NCBI RefSeq assembly: GCF_037042905.1
Contig: NC_087249.1
Coordinates: forward strand, 34,685,901 to 34,749,900
Reading direction: 5' to 3'
DNA length: 64,000 bases
Origin: Lytechinus pictus
Taxonomy: Eukaryota > Echinodermata > Echinoidea > Temnopleuroida > Toxopneustidae
Part shown: piece after piece, positions 53,511 to 63,793 of the stretch
Position numbering within the stretch: position 1 is the stretch's first letter
How the letters are laid out: each line of letters opens with the position of its first letter
Program-made: the position numbers and the translations under genes
The notes under the pieces: model-generated
What the model saw: the letters and a program-made list of their open reading frames with translations, nothing else
Database searches by the model: none
Told to the model about the DNA's origin: nothing

Positions 53511-56500
53511 AACACATTTTGCAGGGGGTTGCTGTGCATCCCCTGAAAAATCTGCAGCACCCCCATCACCTCCGCTCCCCAGGGCCCTGGAGAGAGTCAT
53601 ATGCTCAGAGAGAGAGAGAGAGAGAGGCCACAGAGCCGTTGCAACCTGAGCTAGAGAGTTGTTGGACTAATTTTTATTCGTCTCCAAAGTATAACACCTA
53701 TGTAGTGAACCCAAAACGCATAAACCATCAAAGCAATCCCTAACAATAATTAAAAAACACATGAAAACAAAATGTTTATTAGGGCCTTTGGTATATTAAA
53801 AAAATAAAGAGAAAGAAATAGAGAGAGAGAGAGAGGGGGGCGGAGAGAGAGAGGCGGGAGAGAGAGAGAGGGGCGGAGAGAGAGAGGCGGGAGAGAGAGA
53901 GAGAGAGAAGTGACGAAGAGAGGAAAAAAGACGGAAAGAATAAGGAGAAAGGACGGGGGAAAGAGTAAAAAAATGTAAATACAAAGATGGCACTAAAGAG
54001 AGAAAAAAATAAAACAATAGATTTACAAAATACAAAATAGCCTTAAAAGGAAAGAACGAAAAGATATATAGATAGAAAAAGAAGAAAGATAAATTTGACA
54101 AGGGAAGAGAAAAAAGATGAAAAGATAAAATGGAAAGGAAGAAAGAAGGGAGAGAGAGTGATTAGAAAGAAAGAAAAAGAAAGAAAAATAAGGAAAAAGA
54201 AGAGAGGGGTTGATTAAAATAGAAAGAAAGAAAAGATGGATAGGAAGGAAAGAAAGAGAAAGAAAAGATGGGTAGGAAGGAAAGAAAGAAAAGACGGATA
54301 GGAAGGAAAGAAAGAGAAAGAAAAGATGGATAGGAAGGAAAGAAAGAAAAGATGGATAGGAAGGAAAGAAAGAAAAGATGGATAGGAAGGAAAGAAAGAA
54401 AAGATGGATAGGAAGGAAAGAAAGAGAAAGATGGATAGGAAGGAAAGAAAGAGAAAGATGGATAGGAAGGAAAGAAAGAGAAAGATAGATAGGAAAGAAA
54501 GAAAGATACTTAAAAAGAAAGGGAAGTTATATGCTTCTGTATGTGTGGATGTAAAGGTGTGTTTGTGTATGTGCGACATCATCATCCCCCTCCGCCCCCC
54601 CAGGTCTGAGGACGTGTCTACGCCACTGCAATCATTCTGTCTTCTAAACATACACTTTCGAAATTCACATTTCAATCGTAGCCGCTAATACATTTACACT
54701 CACAAAACAAACACATTCATCAGTGATCAGCACACATCTACAAATATTGCAAATCAAACGTTTAAATGAAATAATGACTGCAAACAAAAGACAAAATAAC
54801 ACAAAATATATTTGTCTCATTGATTTTAGAAAATATATATTATTGATGAACCTTCATGGAAGGAATATATAAACTTTGAGCAACAAAATGCTGAAAGGAA
54901 TTATACAGATGGTTCTAATAGAATACACGAAAGAAAAACAATATAGATCATGTCATGAAGAAAACAATATGTAACTTTAAGACGTATACTGTAACATAAA
55001 CATAGGTTTTTAAAAAATGATACGTAACTAATTACATTGAGCAAACTTTAACCGAAAACATCATGATGTTGTAATGCCCGACCCTTAAAAATGATACATG
55101 AAATTATGTCTACAACTCGTGTCCTTTCTGAAGCTGATATCAAAATTAAAACTGATCAAGTACTTCGCAGAATGAACTGCGGATCACCTAATAACAATGT
55201 CAATAATTATTGTCATAATGATACTAAAAAAGTAATAACAAAATATTGGTATTTGGAAAATCATAACTGGCAATATCAATAATAGTAAAAAATAAAATAA
55301 AAATGATTAAATAGGAAGACGAGCATGTAAGATAAAGTTAATTGACGGGGTACAAGTCTGTGGCAATCTGTGTCCACAAATGAAAGAGTGGACTTGCCGA
55401 AAAGCGCTGTGACCACATGAACTCACAAAGGTAGTCGCCTATCATGGCTCTGTTGGTTGGACCTTGTTGTGCCTTGAACTTCGCCTTAGCTCTCTGCCAC
55501 ATTGACTCGACTCTGTTGGTAGTCACACCGGTGTTCGGATCAACGAAGTTGAGTGTGTGGTTTACCACCCCGTGTTGGTATTGTCCCGGCAAGTTTGGTA
55601 GGTTGTTGTATGCTCTCCACATATTGGTCCAGACAATGCTGCCGGGTGCCACCCATTGTTTGATGATGGGCAGCAGGGTAGCCGTGTCCCGCTGCTGGAC
55701 CTCGACCAGAAAGCCTATCTTGCGGGCGGGCTCGTAGCCACCGAGGACCCACTTTTCTGGTCGGGCGCGTCCTAAGTTGTTTTTCCTTCTCGCAAAAAGA
55801 GACTCGTCAATCTCAACTAGGACACCCGGACCCCCGATCTGCTGCTGGTGGTTTTGGAAGTACTGGACGCAGATGTCGCGAAAAAACTGCATCCAGTCCA
55901 CCGTCGTTTTGTTCGAGACTCCAACTTCCTTCGTGATGATGTCCTGAGACAGCCCTCGAGCACGACCGCAGTTGGTTGACCATACGTAGGAAAGGGCAAC
56001 TATCTGCCAGAGTTGAAGATGGCTCCTTTCAAAGAAGCTGCCCTTTCTGATGTTCACCGTCTTCCGACAGGGATTTGCGCAACGCCATGTGATGCCATCA
56101 ACGGCCCTGTTATATGCCCCTTCCCGACATGGATGACCGCAGGTAGGACAGTCCATATGTGTTGCAAGAAGTCCATGGTTTCGGCACCAGAGAACCATGC
56201 CGTCGATGTCGTATTTGAATCTATGCCCAATCTCGGTCAGACTGATTCCCTCAAACTCTGCCTGGTCAGGCAAATTGCCGCCCTGAGGCTGAGCAGCAGC
56301 CATGATAAAAATTCAACTCGAGTTTTGACGCCAAAGATGTTTGGTCAACGACTGATCTGACACTGGGTTTTCTCGAGGGTTTTTATTTGGAAGTGGGGGG
56401 GGGGGGGGTCATTTTTATCATTCATCTTTGGAGTTTCTCTGATGATAACATTTTTGCCGCAATCAAAAGGTATCCCGCTTCATTCTCACGCCCCTGGGGG

Positions 56501-59500
56501 CCACTCTATATACAACGCTGTAACCATGCGCGTGCACAAATACGCGGAATAAGTGGCATTTTTTTCGGGCAGGATCCCTTTAAGGGTATCAAAATCGCTC
56601 ATTTAAGAGAAAAGGGTTTTTTCAGAGCAAATTCCGCGCTAAGGGTTATCTTTTCCCTATCTGAAGCAAAATAAAAATGTTCCTAATTGATAATTAAAAG
56701 TGATTTTCACTCCTTTTTCACTGACTTACAATTTATATACGGTCGCATCATATATATATTTTTTTTTTACAACAATGCAAATTCTTCTATAGTTCTATCA
56801 TGCAAAGTTTTTAGGTACTATGTAGAAACAATGTTACCGTGCACAAGGTTGGGGGGGGGGGATGAGGGCGAAGATAGTAGCTTTATCGGTGGGAGCAAAG
56901 CATTTTTTTTTCTTCTTAGCTTCAGTGGGTCCTTTCCAAAGATATAAAAAGTAATATAGGCACTAGAATATAATAATGTTGTACTATAACGATCTGTAAA
57001 GAGCTGTGCCCAAAATGCAAACTTTCTATATACCAAAATGTAAAATGTATAAAAATTGAAGGAAATAATGTGCTTTCAGGACAGGGGGAGGGGAATTAGG
57101 GGCATGGTTTCCAGGTTATCTGCAGGGAGTAAGGGTCGATACATATCGGAGCTACATTTTGGGGATTCTTTGAGATGACCCCCCCCACCCCCATGCGCGT
57201 ATCCAGTATTTTATACCCCTGGGGGCCCGACCAGATTTTGGGCGCCCTTAGGTAAAATTTGGAAAATGCCGCCCCCCCCACATGCATGATCAAAGTAAAC
57301 TATATCTCGACACATTTTTTTCAAATTATAAAAAGATTTAACCCTAAAAAGGCAGAGTAATGTTTGTTTGGTTTTTATTTTTGGGGGGGGGGGGTGTTCT
57401 CAGACATGGAGCGACAAACTGTTCTGAAACTTGGCATGTAGTGTACATAGAGCATTATATATTAAATAAACCTATAAGGTCAAACGTCTCTCTGAGCACA
57501 TGACTCTCTCCAGGGCCCTGGGAAGCGGGGGTGATAGGGGTGCTGCAGATTTTTCAGGGGATGCACAGCAACCCCCTGCAAAATGTGTTGTATATATATA
57601 CAGGGGCGGATCCAGGGGGGGGGGGCGAATCGGCCGTGCCCCCTCCCCCTTTCAGGATGATTTGAGGAGTTCAGGCTGTTTAGAGGGGGCCGAATCAGCC
57701 GCGGCTGCGCCCAAGTCCCTTTTTTAGACCTTAAAAACCCGCTGGACTCCCCTTTAAAAAAAAAAAAATCATTACTAATTTAAATTTTTTTTTTTTAATG
57801 CTTACCACCCCCCCCCCACCTGCTCATCAGCTCTTGAGTGGCTGGTTGCGACCTCTTTACGCTCAAGTACTGATTCATGCCCACGTTTCTCAACAGGTAG
57901 GGAAGCTGGTCTCCGCCACCTCCCCCCCCCTTCACAAATCCTGGATCCACCCTTGATATACATGTATATAAATCTCAGCACCCCGGTGAAAAAAAAATTG
58001 TTCCAGGGCCTTGGCTCTCTCTGCCACTTTTTATTATTTTTTCATCCGACTGCACAAACATAAATATTCATTTGTATATAATCAACCAATCATAGATGAA
58101 CATAAGCATGGATGAGTATAAGGAACCAATCAGAAATCATCAAAGTTATACGAAGGGTAAACCTAAATGGATATCAGGTGCAGTTAGTGTGTGAGACTGA
58201 GAGTAATGACATACACGTAATATGATCACCTCCCTGCATGTAGTGAGTGTATGCGCATGCAAACAAAAGGATGAAATGTACATTGCATGTCCCAGGTGGT
58301 ATGGATGGAGATGGTACGCGTGTGAAAAATTGAAAAATGTAATCTACTAGCATGAAATCAACATAGCATACAATCAACATAGCATACAATTGTAAACTGA
58401 AGGAAAGTTCTCTGACCTAGAGTTCAAAATAAGGCTCTACATTATTATTTCTTATTTCATCGCTAAATCTACGTGTATTCACATTTTTCACATTTCTTAT
58501 TTCATTCAAACAAGCACACACACGCACACCCCACACACACCTTCACACAACAAACATCAACCACTCTGCACAACCACTACCGTAATACTTGGTGCAAGCT
58601 GAAAGAGGGGAAAAAATCTTTTTGAAGATACCATAGAAAAACTCGCTCTTCTTGCACTTCACTAGGTGGTACGTACTGTACGCGTACCGACTGCTTATGT
58701 GCAGCGCTGAGCTTCAAGCGACCGAGTGATTCCGAAATAGGTGTAAAACTTTGTAAAAAAAAGTGTCAAAACAGCAAATATTCAACTTCTACTGGACTTT
58801 GGAGGCTCAGATGCAAGTATTTTAGGTTGTGAATTATTTAGGGTGAGATTGTACATGTTTGAAAACCATTAAACGGGGAGGTGCGAAACTACACTAGCGC
58901 CCAAAAATGTTTTCTCCACGGAATTTTTGCGAAATAAAGAAACTGTTGAGGATAGACAGAGAGAGTTGGTCGTGTCAGCGCCAGATGCCACAACATTCGC
59001 CAAAGTTTTTTTCATCGCATCTGAAGAGATCGTGGTACAACAACGTTAAATGCATATGCGTACTCGGGCCGCAAGGGGGCGCTAAGCTTATTTTCACTGT
59101 GAAACAGCCGTGATGCAGGTGAGACCGCTAGAGGCGTTCCACTTGTTTTCTTCTCCTTTTTGTCTCGCCCACCAGAGGTGAAGGCGAGACTTAGGGATCC
59201 AAATGTCGTCCGTCCGTCACAAACCTAATGACACATAACTCCACAACCGTAAGTTGCTTTTCAACTAAACTCGGATGGTAGATGGACTTGGGGAACCTGC
59301 ATGTTATGCTGCAGTCGGAGGTCACATGGTAAGGTCAGAGGTAATTTTCAGGTCAACGTTAAAGTTTACATGCAAGACTCTCTTATGACACCTAACTCCG
59401 CAACCGTAATTCACTTTTCAACCAAACTTGGATGGTAGATGGACTTGGGGAACCTGCATGTTATGCTTCAGTCGGAGGTCGCATGGTAAGGTCAAAGGTC

Positions 59501-62500
59501 ATTTTCAGGTCAACGTTAAATTTAAAAGACTCTTATGACACCTGACTCAGCAACGGTAAGTCACTTTTCAACCAAACGTGGATGGTAGATGGACTTGGGG
59601 ACCTGCATGTTATGCTGCAATCGGAGGTCACATGGTAAGGTCAAAGGTCATTTTCAGGTCAACGTTAAAGTTTACATGCACGACTCTCTTATGACAACTA
59701 ACTCCGCAACCGTAAGTCACTTTTTAACCAAACTTGGATGGTAGATGGACTTTGGGGACCTGCATGTTATGCTGCAGTCGGAGGTCACATGGTAAGGTCA
59801 AAGGTCACTTTCAGGTCAACGTTAAAGTTTACATGCAAGACTCTCTTATGACACCTAACTCCGCAACCGTAAGTCGCTTTTCAACCAAACTTGGGTGGTA
59901 GATGGACTTGGGGGACCTGCGTGTTATGCTGCAGTCAGAGGTCACATGATAAGGTCAAAGGTCATGTTCAGGTCAACGTTAAAGTTTACATGCAAGACTC
60001 TCTTATGACAACTAACTCCACAACCGTAAATCAATTTTCAACCAAACTTGGATGGTAGATGGACTTGGGGAACCTGCATGTTATGCTGCAGTCGGAGGTC
60101 ACATGGTAAGGTCAAAGGTCATTTTCAGGTGAACGTTAAAGTTTACATGCAAGACTCTCTTATGACACCTACATTGTAACTCCGCAACCGTAAGTCACTT
60201 TTCAACAAAACTTTGATGGTAGATGTACTTAGGCGACCTGCATGTTATGCTGCAGTCGGAGGTCACATGGTAAGGTCAAAGGTCATGTTTAGGTCAACAT
60301 TAAAGTTTACGTGCGAGGCTCTTATGACAAGTGTTATTCCATCCCAGTCATTTCACAATGAGTTTCGATACAATTCTGTTGCGTGCCCTCACAAATCACG
60401 ATATTTCTGGTTATTTTCATAAGTGGGCGAGACACAAAAATCGCTTTTGCCTTGTTTTTCCTCCTCTTCCTCCTTCCATTCCTACTCCCACTTCTCCCTC
60501 TTCATCTTTTCCTTACCCCTATTATCATTCCTATTTTCCTTTATATTTTCTCTGTCCACTCCTCCCATTCTTCATGTACATGTACATGTACTTTCCCTCC
60601 CAACTCTTCACTTTCTTTTTCTCTTTTTTTCTCTTTTTTATTAATCCTCTTTTTCTTCTAGTTCTAGTTTCGAAATATATTTAATACTTTCTCTGTTTTG
60701 ATCTATTCCTATTATCTTGTGTTTACTTTATTTTGAGAACAATGAAAGTTGATGCTGGACCAACAAAAGGTTTTTTAGGATTTTATTATCAGCCATTTCA
60801 ATACCTTACTATCATACATCTGTGATTACAGAATCTGCTGGTTGCCAATGGAGGCCTAGGTAATGGGATTCAACGAGGTGAAATTCTCAGTATATTCAGC
60901 AGTATAGGCCCTGTGGAAGATGTTGTAATGCTGAGAGGAAAACCCTACTGCTTTGTGAAGTATAGAAGCTCATCTCATGCAATATCTGCCATTCAACGAC
61001 TAAATGGCTACTGTATGAGAGAAGGCCAGGGACCATCCAATGTTACACTCTATCTTTCCTTTGTTCAAAGTGGTGAGTTTCCCTACAGATGATAAAATGA
61101 AAATTACATGAAATCAATGAACCCTGTATGTCAAGCACATTTTATTTGTTTTGGGGGTGTATTTTTTTAAAGAATTCATTCATAAAAGGAAGGATTAATT
61201 TTGTGTAAAAAAATGATTCTAAAGAAATGAGAGGTATCTCTCATAACTAGCGTATCATCAAAAATAAGGAATAGAAATCATTAACTACTTGAAAAATGGG
61301 CTATGTAGTCAAGGTTGTTCTACTCCTTGTGTGAAAGCACCAAACATCCCCTTGTAGGTCTCAAAGTTGCTTTTGCTTGAAATCTTCAGCCACAATTCAA
61401 TTATAATTTTTTTTTGGATAAATATCAAATTCTGAGATTTAATTTAATTCAACAAAAGCTTAATCTGCATGAATGTATCTCTCTTTGTACATGTTTGGTT
61501 TACTGTATTTTATCATGGCTATACTCCAGCAATGTAGAAAGGTACTCAGTTTTCATGTTGATGGATGTAAATATACAGATGTGTGGTCTGGCATGTTCTA
61601 TCTGATTGGTTTAAGCCAGGAGGAAAATAGGTTTTCTTTCCAGTTCTGCCCTTCCTGTGGTTCTTCTGTATTAGGTGCACTCTTTGTTTGTATGAAGTTT
61701 TCTTGTTTGATTGTTTTGATTGACAGTACCAGTTGATAAGCCTCAGGCCATGGTACCACCATTAGGTCTTGTAATTATACCTGACTTCATAGATGAAAGC
61801 TTGGAACATAAATTAGTGAATAGCATTGATTGGCAAAGTTCTTCAGAGAAAGGTAACTGTATTCTTATCTGTTTATTAATTGATAATGATATTCTTTATC
61901 TATTTCACTTTATTTGTTGAAGTAAATCCACCCACCATAGAAAGCTGTGTATGTTTACATGTTTCCTCTTTTAATAATCCTATTTCTTCATATCAAGCAT
62001 TCCATTCATGATATCTAGAATGACATTTTTAGCTCATCTGGCCCGAAGATGGGCTTATGCCGTGGCGTCCGGCGTCTGTCGTCAGTCCACAATTTTAAAA
62101 TGCTTGGAAAATTCTACTCAAACAGAGGCAATCACTCATTCCAAACTGATAATGTTACAGGTCACTGAAATGTTGAGCCTAGCATTGAGACCAGCACAAC
62201 ATTATTTATGCTAATTTATGCAAAATTTATTCATAAATCACAGAAATGCCTCTTCTTTATTTGTTGACCGATTTTGATTTTTTTTCTTCCATCTGGTAGA
62301 GCTTCATGAGGTTCACCAAACATGTACACAAAATTTTGAAATTTTGTCTAGAAAATTATTTATGCTAAATTTATGCAAAATTTATTCATAAATCACAAAA
62401 AATGTTTTTTCTTCATTTATTGATCAATTTCAATTTTGTTTGCTTTATATGATAGCTCGAGGTGGTGATACAAAATTTCAACACAGAATTTTGAAACTCA

Positions 62501-63596
62501 TTAAATATGCTAATTTATTCATATATTTTCTAAACTCACAAAAAATAATTATTTATTTGTTGATTGATTTTGATTATTTTTGTTCCATCTGAGAGCTACA
62601 TGTACATAAGGTTCACGAAGGTTCTACACAGAGTTAAGAAATTTTTACTAGAAAAATATTTATGCTCAATTTATATGAAATTTATTCATAGATCACAAAA
62701 AATTATTCTATGTCATTTCTTCATCAATTTCAATTCTATATCCTCAATTTATGTCACCAATATAATTCACTACAGTGTCAACTGGGCTGAAATTAAAATT
62801 GTGTTAAATTTCGTTGCGAGATGCCGGATGAGCTCCACATCATTGATGTGCTAGTTTGAAAAGTCTTTGCCCACTTTGATTGACTGTACAGCGGACTGCT
62901 AACTTTGAATCATGTTTCATTCACAATACACACAGAGTGCATAAAGTCTGTTTGACATGTATACACCCAAACTTAATAGTGATATGTGCATCGCTTATTT
63001 CAGTATATACAGAAAGCCTTTTGATAAAATAAATCACAAGGTATTAACTATAAAGGTTGCATTCTAAAATTAATGTGGCACAGGAGGGAATATGTCCTAA
63101 AGAATTAACAATAAAAGATATCAAGATTCAAATTATTTTTATGAAGAATCATTGGTGTTGTTACATGTACAAAGGGCAATTCTTGATAACCAAAGAAATG
63201 GGATTATGAAAACAGCTTGCAATTGTTTTAATCATTATACGCCTGCATATGCTGGCTAAACGTTCATCTGTGAGGCCCCATTTATCTCCATTAGCCTCAT
63301 TAAAAAGACAGTACATATAGTATCTGAAATTGTGTTGCATTTGTGCCAAATGTTAATTTGAAAAGTACAATCAAATTGTTTGAATTCCCTCACAGTAAAC
63401 CAGAGTTTGAAGCATCGTAAGGTAAAACATCACGGCTATGAATTCAAATACACTACCAACAATATAGATAGAGATCAGCCTTTACCAGGAGGAATGCCAG
63501 AACTATATGATCATGTGATTAATAGGATCATGGAAACCGGTCATGTGCAGTTCAAACCGGATCAGCTCACTATCAACCAGTATCAACCAGGTCAAG
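51617..63596 (+). CDS. ALKBH8 tRNA wobble-uridine modification enzyme, 5' part (4 exons, continues off the window)
   Basis: In animals ALKBH8 joins an RRM, an AlkB-type Fe(II)/2-oxoglutarate dioxygenase and a methyltransferase. It makes mcm5U and hydroxylated derivatives at the tRNA wobble position, including selenocysteine tRNA. Exons 51617-51775, 60832-61072, 61727-61852 and 63396-63596 keep one frame (phases 0, 1, 1, 1). Order: a basic N-terminal helix (SKSERKLARKQAKACHVLLK), the RRM, the linker LGLVIIPDFIDESLEHKLV, then KHRKVKHHGYEFKY and LTINQYQPGQG, which opens the AlkB core. The Fe-binding HxD and the methyltransferase lie beyond the right edge. The start is the ATG at 51617 in GAGCATGGCG. 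Intron 1 is 9 kb and carries a large inverted repeat. Confidence 0.93.
51776..52019. other. ALKBH8 intron 1, unique 5' part
   Basis: No repeat or coding signal recognised between exon 1 and the left arm of the inverted repeat. Confidence 0.4.
52020..53616 (+). repeat. left arm of large inverted repeat in ALKBH8 intron 1
   Basis: From GGCGCTATTGTAGTTTCGCA to TCATATGCTCAGAGAGAG this is matched in reverse complement by 57484-58902. In the stretches compared, differences are a few single bases, short indels and homopolymer lengths. Contains G runs of up to about 20 (53035-53180), GGGCGGATCCAGGATTT-type transposon-end motifs and a (TA)n stretch. Confidence 0.85.
53617..54105. repeat. GA-rich low-complexity tract
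   Basis: (GA)n interspersed with GGCGGGAG and GGGCGGAG motifs at 53818-53910, then purine-rich sequence. The serine/leucine-rich frame on the other strand is an artefact. Confidence 0.8.
54106..54510. repeat. purine-rich minisatellite, ~28-bp unit
   Basis: More than ten units of GATGGATAGGAAGGAAAGAA with AGAAA spacers. One strand is almost purely purine. Frames across it are artefacts. Confidence 0.9.
54511..55337. other. AT-rich spacer between the inverted-repeat arms
   Basis: No coding signal apart from the transposase that follows. I found no terminal inverted repeat for that transposase here. Confidence 0.4.
55338..56303 (-). CDS. ISXO2/Merlin-type DDE transposase, probable catalytic Asp loss
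   Basis: A 321-codon intact frame, a normal length for Merlin transposases. The N-terminal zinc ribbon has CPTCGHPC (about residues 52-59) and C..PC further on. KGSFFERSHLQLWQIV is typical of the IS1595/ISXO2 fold. DDE core: first Asp in VLVEIDESLFARRK (about 164). The second position reads VWTNMWRAY, where the family usually has (S/T)D.WRAY, so an Asn sits where the catalytic Asp is expected. The last Glu is in TNRVESMW, preceded by VNHTLNFVDP. Merlin elements move by cut and paste with 8-9 bp duplications; none was found, nor any TIR. It lies antisense in ALKBH8 intron 1, between the arms of the inverted repeat. It could be a decayed transposon or an exapted gene; the open frame alone does not decide. 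Confidence 0.88.
   Translation of the reverse strand: MAAAQPQGGNLPDQAEFEGISLTEIGHRFKYDIDGMVLWCRNHGLLATHMDCPTCGHPCREGAYNRAVDGITWRCANPCRKTVNIRKGSFFERSHLQLWQIVALSYVWSTNCGRARGLSQDIITKEVGVSNKTTVDWMQFFRDICVQYFQNHQQQIGGPGVLVEIDESLFARRKNNLGRARPEKWVLGGYEPARKIGFLVEVQQRDTATLLPIIKQWVAPGSIVWTNMWRAYNNLPNLPGQYQHGVVNHTLNFVDPNTGVTTNRVESMWQRAKAKFKAQQGPTNRAMIGDYLCEFMWSQRFSASPLFHLWTQIATDLYPVN
56304..57483. other. spacer right of the transposase
   Basis: Non-coding. Contains G runs (56394-56408, 56850-56860, 57382-57394) and C runs that look like decayed transposon ends. Nothing further recognised. Confidence 0.4.
57484..58902 (-). repeat. right arm of large inverted repeat in ALKBH8 intron 1
   Basis: Reverse complement of 52020-53616. 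It is about 180 bp shorter, mainly from shorter G runs and small deletions such as one CTAGTA. Ends at CTACACTAGCGCC (58885-58903). No target duplication flanks the pair, so this does not look like ordinary transposon TIRs. Confidence 0.85.
58904..59145 (+). mobile_element. 3' end of a Helentron-like element
   Basis: Ends GATGCAGGTGAGACCGCTAG, then AGGCGTTCC and CTTG (59142-59145) before TTTT, the same terminal design as element B. The 5' part is missing or replaced by the inverted repeat. AAGGGGGCGCTAA at about 59074 resembles a CTCF core. Confidence 0.5.
59157..60454 (+). mobile_element. Helentron-like element A2 with satellite core, in ALKBH8 intron 1
   Basis: A complete second copy of family A. 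5' TTTTTGTCTCGCCCACCAGA; about seven tandem units of roughly 157 bp; 3' inverted GTGGGCGAGACA, hairpin CAAAAATCGCTTTTG and CCTTG before TTTT (60451-60454). Six units carry a perfect AGGTCAAAGGTCA. It lacks the nested insertion present in A1. Confidence 0.8.
60455..60831. other. pyrimidine-rich 3' end of ALKBH8 intron 1
   Basis: A long C/T-rich tract (60455-60660) precedes the RRM exon. Whether it serves as an extended polypyrimidine tract is unknown; the acceptor itself is 150 bp further on. Confidence 0.4.
60832..61072 (+). CDS. ALKBH8 RRM exon
   Basis: Acceptor TGATTACAG, donor AGTG|GTGAGT, phase 1. Encodes NLLVANGGLGNGIQRGEILS then IFSSIGPVEDVVMLRGKPYC and FVKYRSSSHAISAI, an RRM in which RNP2 is LLVANGG and RNP1 is YCFVKY. 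It ends VTLYLSFVQS. The N-terminal LVVANGGLGNG-type motif is distinctive for ALKBH8. Confidence 0.94.
61073..61726. other. ALKBH8 intron 2, no feature
   Basis: AT-rich. An apparent open frame near 61473-61736 is not supported by splice sites or homology. Confidence 0.4.
61727..61852 (+). CDS. ALKBH8 exon 61727-61852
   Basis: Encodes (V)PVDKPQAMVPPLGLVIIPD, then FIDESLEHKLVNSIDW, the entry strand-helix of the AlkB fold (PPGL....I...EE..L...IDW). Acceptor TTGACAG, donor AAAG|GTAACT, phase 1 at both ends. Confidence 0.93.
62026..62854 (+). mobile_element. Helitron/Helentron-like element with tandem repeats, ALKBH8 intron 3
   Basis: 5' TTTTTAGCTCATCTGGCCCG followed by AAGATGGGCTTATGCC and GGCGTCCGGCGTCTGTCG. 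The core is about four diverged units of roughly 150 bp with TTATTCATAAATCACA, TTGATTTTGATTTT and ATTTATGCAAAATTTATTC. 3' inverted GATGAGCT, a perfect hairpin CACATCATTGATGTG, then CTAG before TTT (62851-62854). No target duplication is needed or seen. Confidence 0.75.
62855..63395. other. ALKBH8 intron 3, remainder
   Basis: AT-rich. No gene or repeat recognised. Short frames on both strands are unsupported. Confidence 0.4.
63396..63596 (+). CDS. ALKBH8 exon 63396-63596
   Basis: Encodes (V)NQSLKHRKVKHHGYEFKY, NIDRDQPLPGGMPELYDHVI and FKPDQLTINQYQPGQ(G). KHR.VKH.GYEF.Y is the nucleotide-recognition lid and N.Y.PG.G precedes the first Fe ligand. Acceptor CCCTCACAG, donor CAAG|GTAATT, phase 1. 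The HID-type metal motif should open the next exon. Confidence 0.95.
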
Positions 63597-63689
63597 GTAA
63601 TTATATGGTATATTGAAATCAATGTCTGTATTGTTTAAACTGCTAGTTACTGCTTTCTGAAGGCAAGAAAATGGTTTAAGCACAAGTGT

Positions 63690-63793
63690 AAGGTTAAGCA
63701 TGCAAAATAAAGCAATTGCTAAAGGCATGATCTTTGGCTTGGCTAGCAATTGGTTGTGCTTGAAGCAATTGCTACTTTTTATACATCTGACTC
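63690..63793. mobile_element. end fragment of the GCAATTGC element family
   Basis: AAAGCAATTGCTAAAGG..TTTGGCTTGGCTAGCAATTG followed by AAGCAATTGCTACTTTTTAT and ACATCTGACTCA, matching the terminus of 48171-48864. The opposite end is absent. Confidence 0.65.

Noticed and set aside
54214..54675. Phe/Ser/Leu-rich 153-codon frame on the - strand
   Set aside because: Translation of the purine-rich ~28-bp minisatellite.
52020..58902. Inverted repeat read as the terminal inverted repeats of a single Merlin element
   Set aside because: Merlin TIRs are short and make 8-9 bp duplications. These arms exceed 1.4 kb, contain other repeat ends and have no flanking duplication.
61473..61736. Extra exon in ALKBH8 intron 2
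   Set aside because: The frame has no acceptor/donor pair compatible with the phase-1 junction between 61072 and 61727, and no ALKBH8 similarity.
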